In this document: one piece after another, positions 32,982 through 40,800 of the stretch | Numbering within the stretch: position 1 is the stretch's first letter | Layout of the letters: each line of letters opens with the position of its first letter | NCBI RefSeq assembly: GCF_007097385.1 | Contig: NZ_VJZS01000008.1 | Coordinates: 124,001-188,000, forward strand | DNA length: 64,000 nt | From: Flavobacterium sp. ZT3R18 | GTDB lineage: Bacteria; Bacteroidota; Bacteroidia; Flavobacteriales; Flavobacteriaceae | Reading direction: 5' to 3' | Notes under the pieces: generated by a model | Databases searched by the model: none | Seen by the model: the letters and a program-made list of their open reading frames with translations, nothing else | What the model was told of the DNA's origin: nothing | Position numbers and translations under genes: made by a program

Positions 32982-34301
32982 TTAAAAGTTATACTCCTCC
33001 CCAATTTTTTCTAGTTTTTCGGCATATTCTTTTTTGATTTTTTCATCTTTCTCAAAAAATATTTTTTGCTTCAATTCTAAATATTCATTGTACTTTGCTT
33101 GACCAAATTTATTGATGTAATTGATGCCAAAATCGTTATAAAGCATATCATTTGGGTCATCGCCAATTGGAGAACTTCCTCTTCGCACGGCTACTTTTCC
33201 TTCTTCATCAAAATATAAAATAAACCTTTCGTCTGGTTCAAAAGATGCTGCAATAAATGGTGAATGAGTTGCAACTATAAACTGCGCCTCAGGAGCAAGA
33301 TTTTGATAATGATCCATTAAGTCCATTTGCATGTCAGGATATAATGAACGTTCGGGTTCGTCAATCAAAATGATGGAATCTTTTGTGTCTAATTTGAATA
33401 ATGGTAGGAATGATAATAACAACCCTTTTGTTCCTGTACTTGTATTTTGGATTGGGATAATCCCATTTGTTTTTTTATTTTTTATTGGGATTGGATATTC
33501 AGTATTAACTATATCTACCTCTAAATACAGTTTTTCTAAAAGAGGATTGAATTTTTTGGCGAATAATTCTACTTTGTTTGGGTTTTCTTTTTGCCATTTT
33601 TGAATTTCAGAACCTAAACTTGATAAATCAACAGAGCCATCTTTAATGTGAATTAATTCAGATATTTTTTGCGTAAAATTTTTACGGTATTCCAAAATTT
33701 CACTCAGAAGAAATAGCCAAATTTCAGGATTAACATCATCGTTAAAAAGGACATTTCTATTATTAAAATTGTTGTCTAAAATATTTTCAAGGTTGACCTC
33801 GTTTTTTTTTCGATATATTTCAATTAAATCAATTGGGTTTTTTGTAAAAACATCTATGTTATTGTCAGAAATTAAATTGGCTTTGAAGTAAAAAACATTT
33901 TCTTTTTCTTTTAATGGAGGTAGTTGTTCAGTCTCAAAGTTAGAAAGTTTTTCTTTTTTTTGAAATTCATAAAATACGGGTTCAATATTCGTTTTTCCTA
34001 TTGTGAAAGTACGATTTATAGTGTCGGATATAAAATTGATTATTCCAGATAAAATATTATCAGGGTTGTTATAGTTTGGTATTTTATTTTCTGTTATCTC
34101 TTCAAATCTAACTGCATTTTGCAATCTACAAGATTCTTGATAAATCAACTCCAACAAACCAGTCTTCCCACTTGCACTTTGTCCAATAAAGCATATTTTA
34201 TCCAATGGCTGACCTTTAAATTCACCACTTTGATACGTAAAGTCAAAAGTTAGATTTTCTAAATGTCTATATTGGTCTATGTGTAATTTTGAAATTTTCA
34301 T
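32982..34301 (-). CDS. ABC-type ATPase, Septu PtuA-like
   Basis: A 439-residue AAA_21/SMC-type ATPase. It opens MKISKLHIDQYRHLENLTFD; the Walker A is IGQSASGKTG (residues 39-48). A signature-like STGTKGLLLSFLPLF comes before the Walker B DSIILIDEPERSLYPDMQ, and the H-loop is FIVATHSPFIAAS. The long middle region (about residues 60-260) is helical. It is coupled to the HNH gene at a three-base distance. In Septu systems the ATPase senses phage infection and the HNH partner cuts DNA. The pair sits inside the purine operon, so it may be transcribed from the purK promoter, or from its own promoter in the 66-base gap after purK or the small-frame gap. Confidence 0.78.
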   Translation of the reverse strand: MKISKLHIDQYRHLENLTFDFTYQSGEFKGQPLDKICFIGQSASGKTGLLELIYQESCRLQNAVRFEEITENKIPNYNNPDNILSGIINFISDTINRTFTIGKTNIEPVFYEFQKKEKLSNFETEQLPPLKEKENVFYFKANLISDNNIDVFTKNPIDLIEIYRKKNEVNLENILDNNFNNRNVLFNDDVNPEIWLFLLSEILEYRKNFTQKISELIHIKDGSVDLSSLGSEIQKWQKENPNKVELFAKKFNPLLEKLYLEVDIVNTEYPIPIKNKKTNGIIPIQNTSTGTKGLLLSFLPLFKLDTKDSIILIDEPERSLYPDMQMDLMDHYQNLAPEAQFIVATHSPFIAASFEPDERFILYFDEEGKVAVRRGSSPIGDDPNDMLYNDFGINYINKFGQAKYNEYLELKQKIFFEKDEKIKKEYAEKLEKIGEEYNF

Positions 34302-34367
34302 TTATTGAATTTTTACAAATTTAGCTAAAATCTTCGATTATGCGGTTGATAAGAAATCTAACCAGAA

Positions 34368-34514
34368 TTATAGTTTTTTTGAATCCTCATCCAAATCATT
34401 GACAAGAGTATCGATAGCTTCAAATTCTTTTAAGACTTCCATTGAACTCTCTCTTACTAAAATGCTTTCGTGTTTTAGTTTTTCCTTTAATTCTTGATTA
34501 GTTTTTCTTTTCAT
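34368..34514 (-). CDS. Small charged protein (48 residues) ahead of the Septu-like pair
   Basis: A frame from ATG 34514 to TAA 34368, too short for most gene callers: MKRKTNQELKEKLKHESILV then RESSMEVLKEFEAIDTLVND, ending LDEDSKKL. It is strongly charged and probably all-helical, and codon use looks normal. It lies between purK and the ATPase gene on the same strand, 66 bases from both. It could be a third component or a regulator of the Septu-like pair, or an unrelated small gene. No family is recognised. Confidence 0.55.
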   Translation of the reverse strand: MKRKTNQELKEKLKHESILVRESSMEVLKEFEAIDTLVNDLDEDSKKL

Positions 34515-34579
34515 AAGATTTACTTGCTAACATTCGGCTATTGTAAACTTGAAAACTGCGACTGAATACTGACCACTAA

Positions 34580-35737
34580 TTACTGACCACTAATCACTCG
34601 TATCGTATTCTTCACATCCTCGGCAATTCTTCTCGCTTCGTTTATGTCTTCGTTTACAATTGTTACATGTCCCATTTTTCTAAAAGGGCGTGTTTGTTTT
34701 TTACCGTAAATATGCGGTGTCACTCCACTCCAGCCTAATATTTTTTCTATGTTTTCGTAAATGACATCTCCAGAAAAGCCTTCTGCTCCCGAGAGATTGA
34801 CCATAATTCCAGCTACTTTACTCTCTGTGTTACCCAAAGGCAAATCAAGAATCGCACGCAAATGGTTTTCAAATTGTGAAGTGTAACTGGCTTCAATAGA
34901 ATAATGTCCTGAATTGTGCGGGCGAGGAGCCACTTCGTTTACCAAGATTTCATCATCTTCGGTCTGGAACATTTCAACTGCCAATAGACCAACGTGATTG
35001 AATTGCTGTGAAACATTCAAGGCAATAGCTCTTGCTTTTTCGGCTACTTTATCGTCAATTCGAGCAGGACAAATTACGTATTCCACTTGATTGGCTTCTG
35101 GATGAAATTCCATTTCAACCACTGGATATGTTTTTATTTCTCCCTGCGGATTGCGACAAACAATTACAGCCAATTCATTTTTGAAAGGCACCATCGTTTC
35201 TGCAATACATTCTACATTGGGTAAATTTTCTAAATCAGCCGTTTGACGGATCACTTTTACGCCGTTTCCGTCATAGCCAAATTCGGTACATTTCCAAACA
35301 AAAGGAAGTTGAATATTAGAATCTACCAGATCAACCACTAAATCTTTTAATGATGCATAACGCTTAAAAGGAGCTGTTGGGATATTGTTTTTTATATAAA
35401 ATTCTTTCTGAATGCCTTTGTTCTGAATTAATTTCAGTGTTTTTGGAGAAGGATATACTTTTAGACCTTCGTTTTCCAATTTTTCCAGAGCTTCCAGATT
35501 AACCAATTCAATTTCAAAAGTCAAAACATCTACTTGTTTTCCAAAATTGTAAACCGTTTCAAAATCCATCAAGTCGCCTTGAAAAAAGTGATTACAAGCG
35601 ATTTTGCATGGCGCTTCGTCACTAGGATCGAGTACATAGGTTTGAATGTCAAATTTTCGGGTATCAAACAATAGCATTTTACCTAATTGGCCACCACCGA
35701 GTATGCCTAATTTGAAATGGGATGAAAAATAGTTCAT
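34580..35737 (-). CDS. purK: N5-carboxyaminoimidazole ribonucleotide synthase
   Basis: A 385-residue ATP-grasp enzyme that makes N5-CAIR from AIR, bicarbonate and ATP. Marks: the N-terminal LGILGGGQLGKMLLFD, an ATP-grasp core with VWKCTEFGYDGNGVKV, and a metal/phosphate loop VNEVAPRPHNSGHYSIEA. It should be followed directly by purE; the two are separated here by inserted genes. The start at 35737 (MNYFSSHFKLGILGGG) gives the usual length. Confidence 0.96.
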   Translation of the reverse strand: MNYFSSHFKLGILGGGQLGKMLLFDTRKFDIQTYVLDPSDEAPCKIACNHFFQGDLMDFETVYNFGKQVDVLTFEIELVNLEALEKLENEGLKVYPSPKTLKLIQNKGIQKEFYIKNNIPTAPFKRYASLKDLVVDLVDSNIQLPFVWKCTEFGYDGNGVKVIRQTADLENLPNVECIAETMVPFKNELAVIVCRNPQGEIKTYPVVEMEFHPEANQVEYVICPARIDDKVAEKARAIALNVSQQFNHVGLLAVEMFQTEDDEILVNEVAPRPHNSGHYSIEASYTSQFENHLRAILDLPLGNTESKVAGIMVNLSGAEGFSGDVIYENIEKILGWSGVTPHIYGKKQTRPFRKMGHVTIVNEDINEARRIAEDVKNTIRVISGQ

Positions 35738-35817
35738 TGTGATTGTGTTTACTTTGTCTGTTCGGCAAATTGCCTTGAGTATGCAAAGATACTTTTTCCT
35801 AATCGAATAGGAAAATG

Positions 35818-36366
35818 CTATTTTATTTTCTTCAAAACTTCTCTAGCCACTGCTTTATAGGCAGAGCTATGGTTGGGGTAATCTTTGGTGATTATAGTTT
35901 TCAATTCGGGATGTATCCAATCGTAATGTTGTCCCAAAATGTACAAAGTACGCATCGCATAAGCTTTAGAAGCTACTTTGGTATCGTTAATCAACCAGTC
36001 AAAATTGGATTCTATGATTTCGTCTAGATGCTTTGGCGAAAGCTGTATTTCTTTTTTCTTATAATGGGAAAGTATCAAAAGCTGACAAACCTTGGCCACA
36101 GGTCGAATGGCGCTTTCGTCTTTTTGATTTTTAATGTGGGAACAGAAAAAATCCAAATGATCTTGTAGCCATTCCAATTTTTGGTAACATACAAATTCTA
36201 AAATCCAACAGGCTTTAGGTGCATTTTTGTCTAAAACTTGAAAACACAGTCGAACCAACTCGGGGAAAAGTTCTGGATTGTGAAGTACTTCATCAGCATA
36301 TTTTTGTCTGTTGACTCTATATCCCGTTACATATTCTAATTTTTTTTGGAATTCGGTAACCATCAT
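35818..36366 (-). CDS. HEAT-like helical repeat protein of unknown function
   Basis: About 182 residues, wholly helical with repeated hydrophobic spacing (LVRLCFQVLDKNAPKACWIL, then HLDEIIESNFDWLINDTKVA and AYAMRTLYILGQHYDWIHPE), as in HEAT or ARM repeats. It is soluble with no signal peptide. The start is taken at ATG 36366 or 36363 (MMVTEF). A TTG at 36396 would add ten residues but overlaps the hpt promoter area. Similar proteins next to flavobacterial purine genes are sometimes named adenylosuccinate lyase; no catalytic residues of that enzyme are present. Confidence 0.75.
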   Translation of the reverse strand: MMVTEFQKKLEYVTGYRVNRQKYADEVLHNPELFPELVRLCFQVLDKNAPKACWILEFVCYQKLEWLQDHLDFFCSHIKNQKDESAIRPVAKVCQLLILSHYKKKEIQLSPKHLDEIIESNFDWLINDTKVASKAYAMRTLYILGQHYDWIHPELKTIITKDYPNHSSAYKAVAREVLKKIK

Positions 36367-36422
36367 CGGTATTTTTGCTTTAAAAGTACAAATCAATTAT
36401 CAATAGTCAAAAGTGAAATCCC

Positions 36423-36430
36423 TATCTTTG
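36423..36430 (+). promoter_or_regulatory. -7 box of hpt
   Basis: TATCTTTG matches TAnnTTTG, 25 bases before GTG 36455. It excludes the upstream in-frame GTG at 36413 as start. Confidence 0.6.
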
Positions 36431-36454
36431 CAGAATATTTTAAAACGATATACT

Positions 36455-36985
36455 GTGATACAACTACACGATAAACAATTTGTTCCGTTTATTTCTGCTA
36501 CTGAAATTGATTTTGCCATCAAAAAAATGGTTGCGCAAATAGAAGATGATTTTTTTGACGAAACACCAATTTTTATTGGAGTCTTAAATGGTGCTTTTAT
36601 GGTGGTTTCCGATTTTTTAAAACTGTATAAGAAACCTTGTGAAGTTTCTTTTGTCAAATTAGCGTCTTACGAAGGGACATCTTCCACAGAATCGGTAAAG
36701 CAATTGATTGGGTTAAACCAAGATTTAACAGGACGTAGTGTGATTGTTATTGAGGATATTATCGATACAGGAAACACTTTGGAAGAATTGAAAAATTTGT
36801 TCAAACAACAAAATGTAAAACATTTTAAAATTGCAACACTTTTCTTCAAACCAGAAGCGTACAAAAAAGATTTGAAGATTGATTATGTTGGAATTAGAAT
36901 TCCAAATAAATTCATAGTAGGTTTTGGATTGGACTACGATGGTCTAGGCAGAAACTTACCCGAAGTATATCAATTAAAGGAATAA
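36455..36985 (+). CDS. hpt: Hypoxanthine phosphoribosyltransferase
   Basis: A 176-residue purine-salvage enzyme that joins hypoxanthine (and often guanine) to PRPP. The PRPP motif is VIVIEDIIDTGNTLEEL, with the earlier loop VLNGAFMVVSDFLK and the late FIVGFGLDYDGLGRNLPEV. GTG 36455 (MIQLHDKQFVPFIS) is chosen because the -7 box lies at 36423-36430. It is followed 44 bases later by adk, probably in one operon. Confidence 0.94.
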   Translation: MIQLHDKQFVPFISATEIDFAIKKMVAQIEDDFFDETPIFIGVLNGAFMVVSDFLKLYKKPCEVSFVKLASYEGTSSTESVKQLIGLNQDLTGRSVIVIEDIIDTGNTLEELKNLFKQQNVKHFKIATLFFKPEAYKKDLKIDYVGIRIPNKFIVGFGLDYDGLGRNLPEVYQLKE

Positions 36986-37029
36986 AAAAACAAGAATAAA
37001 AAATAGTAAAAACCACATATAAAAAAGGA

Positions 37030-37602
37030 ATGATCAATATAGTTTTGTTTGGAAAACCAGGAGCAGGAAAAGGAACTCAAGCTGAGTTTTTAAAAGAAAA
37101 ATACAAATTAACACACATTTCAACTGGGGATGTTTTTCGTTATAATTTAAAAAATGACACTCCATTAGGTAAAGAAGCAAGAGTATATATGGATGCTGGA
37201 GATTTAGTTCCAGATGAGTTGACTACAAAAATGCTTATCGATGAGGTAAACAAACATCCAGATACAAACGGAATTTTATTCGACGGATATCCAAGAACCA
37301 TCAGTCAAGCCGAGGCATTGGATGCATTTTTGCCAACGATTGGTTCAAGTGTAGCTGCAACAGTAGCGCTAGAAGCTGATGATAATGTTTTGGTAGAAAG
37401 ATTATTGGAAAGAGGAAAAACCAGCGGAAGAGTTGACGATCAAGACGAAGATAAAATCAGAAATCGTTACCAAGAATACAACGAAAAAACAGCTCCATTG
37501 ATGGGGTACTATAAAGCTCAAAATAAGTTTCACGCTGTAAACGGTATTGGATCTATTCAAGAAATTACAGAAAGACTTACGGCAGTTATAGATAATTTGT
37601 AA
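37030..37602 (+). CDS. adk: Adenylate kinase (short form)
   Basis: A 190-residue enzyme that interconverts ATP + AMP and two ADP. The P-loop GKPGAGKGT is at residues 8-16. AMP-binding parts are THISTGDVFRYNLK and DGYPRTISQAEALD. The lid is the short type (LLERGKTSGRVDDQD) without zinc cysteines. It lies in a purine-related cluster after hpt. Confidence 0.97.
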   Translation: MINIVLFGKPGAGKGTQAEFLKEKYKLTHISTGDVFRYNLKNDTPLGKEARVYMDAGDLVPDELTTKMLIDEVNKHPDTNGILFDGYPRTISQAEALDAFLPTIGSSVAATVALEADDNVLVERLLERGKTSGRVDDQDEDKIRNRYQEYNEKTAPLMGYYKAQNKFHAVNGIGSIQEITERLTAVIDNL

Positions 37603-37645
37603 CTTTATAGTGTTCCTATACTCAACTTGATTAAATTTTTTGATT

Positions 37646-37885
37646 ATGGATTTAACAGTTAAAATTGGATATGATGAAATATTAGGTTTGGTTAAACAAT
37701 TGCCTGCAAGTAAAATCAAACAATTGCAAGTGGTTATCAATCAGGATTTTATTTCTAAAAAAGCAAAGCAAGAAATTTCGGCTTTTCAAGAATTTTTATT
37801 GAAAGGACCTGTCATGTCTGACAAAGAGTTGGAACAATTTAATGAAAATAGAAAGGCATTTAGTCAATGGAGAGCGAAGAGTTAA
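37646..37885 (+). CDS. Antitoxin of a PIN-type toxin-antitoxin pair
   Basis: A 79-residue protein. ATG 37646 (MDLTVKIGYDEILGLVKQLP) is preferred to a TTG six bases earlier. The first half, with the segment LPASKIKQLQVVINQDF, resembles small antitoxin-like proteins seen upstream of PIN toxins in Bacteroidetes, and the C-terminal tail (EQFNENRKAFSQWR) would bind the toxin. The end overlaps the toxin start by 19 bases, the usual coupling. Confidence 0.75.
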   Translation: MDLTVKIGYDEILGLVKQLPASKIKQLQVVINQDFISKKAKQEISAFQEFLLKGPVMSDKELEQFNENRKAFSQWRAKS

Positions 37886-38265
37886 TTTGTTTAGATACTT
37901 CTGTACTAATTGATTACTTTAGAAAAAAAGACAAAAGCAAATCTTTTTTCTTTGAGTTGACAAAAAAGTATAATTTATTCGCAGTTTCTGTAATAACAGA
38001 ATACGAAATCTTAATAGGAAGCAAACCAGAAACTGATGAATTTTGGGTTGCTTTTTTTGATAGAATAACAGTTTTGCCTTTTGATAAAGAAGCCAATAAA
38101 ACGGCTGTTGAAATTTTTAAACAATTAAAAAAAGACAATAAACTTATTGAAATTCCTGATATTTTAATTGGAGCAACAGCCCAGACGAATAATTTAAAGT
38201 TGGCGACTCTGAATAAAAAACATTTTGAAAGGATAAAAAGCTTAGAAATAATAGTAAAAATTTAA
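37867..38265 (+). CDS. VapC-like PIN-domain ribonuclease toxin
   Basis: A 132-residue PIN domain protein: LICLDTSVLIDYFRKKDKS with the first Asp and the second in LIDYF, ITEYEILIG with the conserved Glu, then IEIPDILIGATAQTNNLKLA with the late Asp and final NKKHFERI. PIN toxins cleave RNA, often initiator tRNA or rRNA. It is inserted between adk and the CNNM-type gene, with the antitoxin gene just upstream. Confidence 0.88.
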   Translation: MESEELICLDTSVLIDYFRKKDKSKSFFFELTKKYNLFAVSVITEYEILIGSKPETDEFWVAFFDRITVLPFDKEANKTAVEIFKQLKKDNKLIEIPDILIGATAQTNNLKLATLNKKHFERIKSLEIIVKI

Positions 38266-38274
38266 AAACAACCA

Positions 38275-39549
38275 TTGGAAATACTCATAATATTTTTTCT
38301 AATACTCTTAAATGGGGTTTTCTCTATGTCGGAAATCGCATTGATTTCGGCAAGGAAAAATAGATTGGAAACCGCCGCAAAAAAAGGAAATAAAAGTGCG
38401 CAAATAGCTTTAGATCTGGCCAATTCGCCAAATAAATTCCTTTCGACGGTACAAATAGGAATAACCCTTATTGGGATACTTACCGGTATCTACAGTGGCG
38501 ATAGAATCACCAAAGATGTGGAGACTTTTGTCCAGGGTTTCGAAATATTAAAACCTTTCGCGCATTCAGTCGCCGTTGGAATAGTAGTTGTGATATTGAC
38601 ATTTTTTTCTTTGGTATTAGGAGAATTGTTGCCTAAAAGAATTGGGTTGAACCATCCAGAAGCGATTGCAAAAGCCGTGGCGTTACCCATGAAAATTGTT
38701 TCGATAATTACGGCTCCGTTTATATGGATGCTGACCCATTCGACCGATTTTTTATTGGATGTCCTGAAAATAAAACCTACCGCAGATGGTAAAGTAACCG
38801 AGGAGGAAATTAAAGCCATTATCAAAGAAGGAACTGAAGGCGGAGAAGTACAAGAAATAGAACAAGATATAGTAGAGCGAGTTTTTCATATCGGAGATCG
38901 AAAAATCAATTCGTTGATGACCCATAGAAAATCGGTTATGTTTTTGCCTTTGCATGCAGATAAAAATAAAGTGAAGGAATTTATGCTCAAAGAATTGCAT
39001 TCTATTTATCCAGTTTATGGAGAAAATTATGATGATATTCTTGGGGTGGTAAACTTGAAAAATATATTTGCCCATTTTGAAAACGACAGTTTCAATTTGG
39101 CCGATATTATGACCGAGGCTCCTTTTATGATGGAACAAACCACCGCCTATAAAGCACTGGAAGAGTTCAAAAAAACAGGGATTCATTATGCTTTTGTTTC
39201 AGATGAATACGGGATTTTTCAAGGAATTATCACTTTAAATGATATTCTTGAAGCACTTGTAGGGAATGCATCTGATTTTTATAAAGATGATTTTCAATTA
39301 GTCGAAAGAGAAGACGGAACTTGGTTGGTAGACGGACATTATTCGCTACACGATTTTCTAACCTATTTTGAGTTGGATGAATTAATAAATGATTATGAAG
39401 TAACCACGGTAAGCGGATTAATCATGACCGAATTATCTCGTATCCCAAGACAAGGGGAGAAGTTGATTTGGCATAAATTTGAGTTAGAGGTCATCGATAT
39501 GGATGGCGTGAAGATTGATAAAGTAATGGTTAAATCATTGCAAAAATAG
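38275..39549 (+). CDS. CNNM/CorC-type membrane protein (hemolysin family)
   Basis: A 424-residue protein: an N-terminal DUF21/CNNM transmembrane domain (four helices, with NGVFSMSEIALISARKNRLE), then a CBS pair (VMFLPLHADKNKVKEFMLKE and YKALEEFKKTGIHYAFVSDE) and a C-terminal CorC_HlyC domain (WLVDGHYSLHDFLTYFE). Such proteins are linked to Mg2+ or Co2+ handling, despite the hemolysin name. The start is TTG 38275; the next ATG would cut the first membrane helix in half. It lies only nine bases after the toxin gene. Confidence 0.9.
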   Translation: MEILIIFFLILLNGVFSMSEIALISARKNRLETAAKKGNKSAQIALDLANSPNKFLSTVQIGITLIGILTGIYSGDRITKDVETFVQGFEILKPFAHSVAVGIVVVILTFFSLVLGELLPKRIGLNHPEAIAKAVALPMKIVSIITAPFIWMLTHSTDFLLDVLKIKPTADGKVTEEEIKAIIKEGTEGGEVQEIEQDIVERVFHIGDRKINSLMTHRKSVMFLPLHADKNKVKEFMLKELHSIYPVYGENYDDILGVVNLKNIFAHFENDSFNLADIMTEAPFMMEQTTAYKALEEFKKTGIHYAFVSDEYGIFQGIITLNDILEALVGNASDFYKDDFQLVEREDGTWLVDGHYSLHDFLTYFELDELINDYEVTTVSGLIMTELSRIPRQGEKLIWHKFELEVIDMDGVKIDKVMVKSLQK

Positions 39550-39559
39550 AAATAGTTTT

Positions 39560-39603
39560 CAGTCACAGTTTTCAGTCGCAGTTTGCACTGAAAACTGTGA
39601 CTG
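39560..39603. repeat. 17-bp perfect inverted repeat before obgE
   Basis: CAGTCACAGTTTTCAGT (39560-39576), a ten-base spacer, and its exact complement (39587-39603). There is no T tract, so it is not a standard terminator. Words of the same style (ACTGCGACTGAATACTGACC) occur upstream of the small Septu-side frame at about 34550. Confidence 0.7.
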
Positions 39604-39622
39604 TGACTGAATACTTAGAAAA

Positions 39623-40624
39623 ATGACAGAAGGGAATTTTGTAGATTACGTAAAAATTTATGTTTCTTCAGGAAAAGGAGGAAAGGGATCTACGCATTTG
39701 CATAGAGAAAAGTTTATTGAAAAAGGAGGTCCAGACGGTGGTGATGGTGGACGTGGTGGACATGTTTATCTAGTGGGGAACAAAGGGCTTTGGACTTTAT
39801 TTCACTTAAAATTTGCACGCCATATCAAAGCAGGACACGGTGGTGATGGAGGAGGAGATCGTAGTACTGGTGCTGATGGAGATGATAAATTCATCGAAGT
39901 TCCACTGGGGACTGTGGTTAAAGATAAAGAAACAGGAGAAATTCTTTTTGAAATTACCGAAGATGGTGAGAAACAAATTCTTTCCCGTGGAGGAAAAGGA
40001 GGGTTAGGAAACTGGCACTTTAGAAGCTCAACCAATCAAACACCTAGATATTCACAACCAGGTTTACCAGGTGTAGAAATGGATGTAATTTTGGAACTTA
40101 AAGTATTGGCAGATGTAGGTTTGGTAGGTTTTCCTAATGCAGGAAAATCAACACTATTGTCTGTTTTGACTTCTGCAAAACCAAAAATCGCCGATTATCC
40201 GTTTACGACTTTAAAACCAAATCTTGGAATTGTAGCCTACAGAGATTTTCAATCTTTTGTAATTGCAGATATTCCTGGAATCATAGAAGGTGCAGCCGAA
40301 GGAAAAGGATTAGGACACTATTTCTTGCGTCATATCGAACGTAATTCGACTTTATTATTCTTGGTTCCTGTAGATACGCCGGATATCAAAGCAGAGTATG
40401 ATATTTTGGTAAATGAGTTGACAAAATACAATCCAGAAATGCTGGATAAAGAACGTTTGTTGGTGATTTCAAAATGCGATATGCTGGATGATGAATTGAA
40501 AGCAGAATTGAAAACCGAATTAGACGTTGCTTTCAAAGACGTTCCTTATATGTTTATCTCATCGGTTGCCCAACAAGGTTTGACTGAATTGAAAGATAAA
40601 TTATGGAAAATGTTGAATGACTAA
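39623..40624 (+). CDS. obgE: GTPase ObgE/CgtA
   Basis: A 333-residue ribosome-associated GTPase. The glycine-rich Obg fold is seen in [20 protein letters not shown] and [15 protein letters not shown]1 is [10 protein letters not shown]3 is [11 protein letters not shown]4 is SKCD. The C-terminal OCT domain is absent, as often in this phylum. It is involved in 50S assembly and growth control. A terminator follows. Confidence 0.97.
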   Translation: MTEGNFVDYVKIYVSSGKGGKGSTHLHREKFIEKGGPDGGDGGRGGHVYLVGNKGLWTLFHLKFARHIKAGHGGDGGGDRSTGADGDDKFIEVPLGTVVKDKETGEILFEITEDGEKQILSRGGKGGLGNWHFRSSTNQTPRYSQPGLPGVEMDVILELKVLADVGLVGFPNAGKSTLLSVLTSAKPKIADYPFTTLKPNLGIVAYRDFQSFVIADIPGIIEGAAEGKGLGHYFLRHIERNSTLLFLVPVDTPDIKAEYDILVNELTKYNPEMLDKERLLVISKCDMLDDELKAELKTELDVAFKDVPYMFISSVAQQGLTELKDKLWKMLND

Positions 40625-40643
40625 AAATTTATATTTTTTATAA

Positions 40644-40679
40644 CAAAAAGGTGTTCTAGCAATAGAGCACCTTTTTTTG
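40644..40679 (+). terminator. Intrinsic terminator of obgE
   Basis: AAAAAGGTGTTCT and an AGAGCACCTTTTTTT partner form a short stem with loop AGCAAT and a seven-T tail. Confidence 0.8.
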
Positions 40680-40800
40680 TTTTTGGACAATTCTTAAATT
40701 TTGGTTAATAAAGATATGTTTAATTATGTTTATAGCCGTAATGCTTTAGTAAAGTTGTCAAAATGATTATATTCGTGCCATTAAAAAAATATTCAAAAAT

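Noticed and set aside
32400..34301. Retron with HNH/ATPase effector
   Set aside because: No reverse transcriptase gene and no msr/msd-like structure are seen near the pair.
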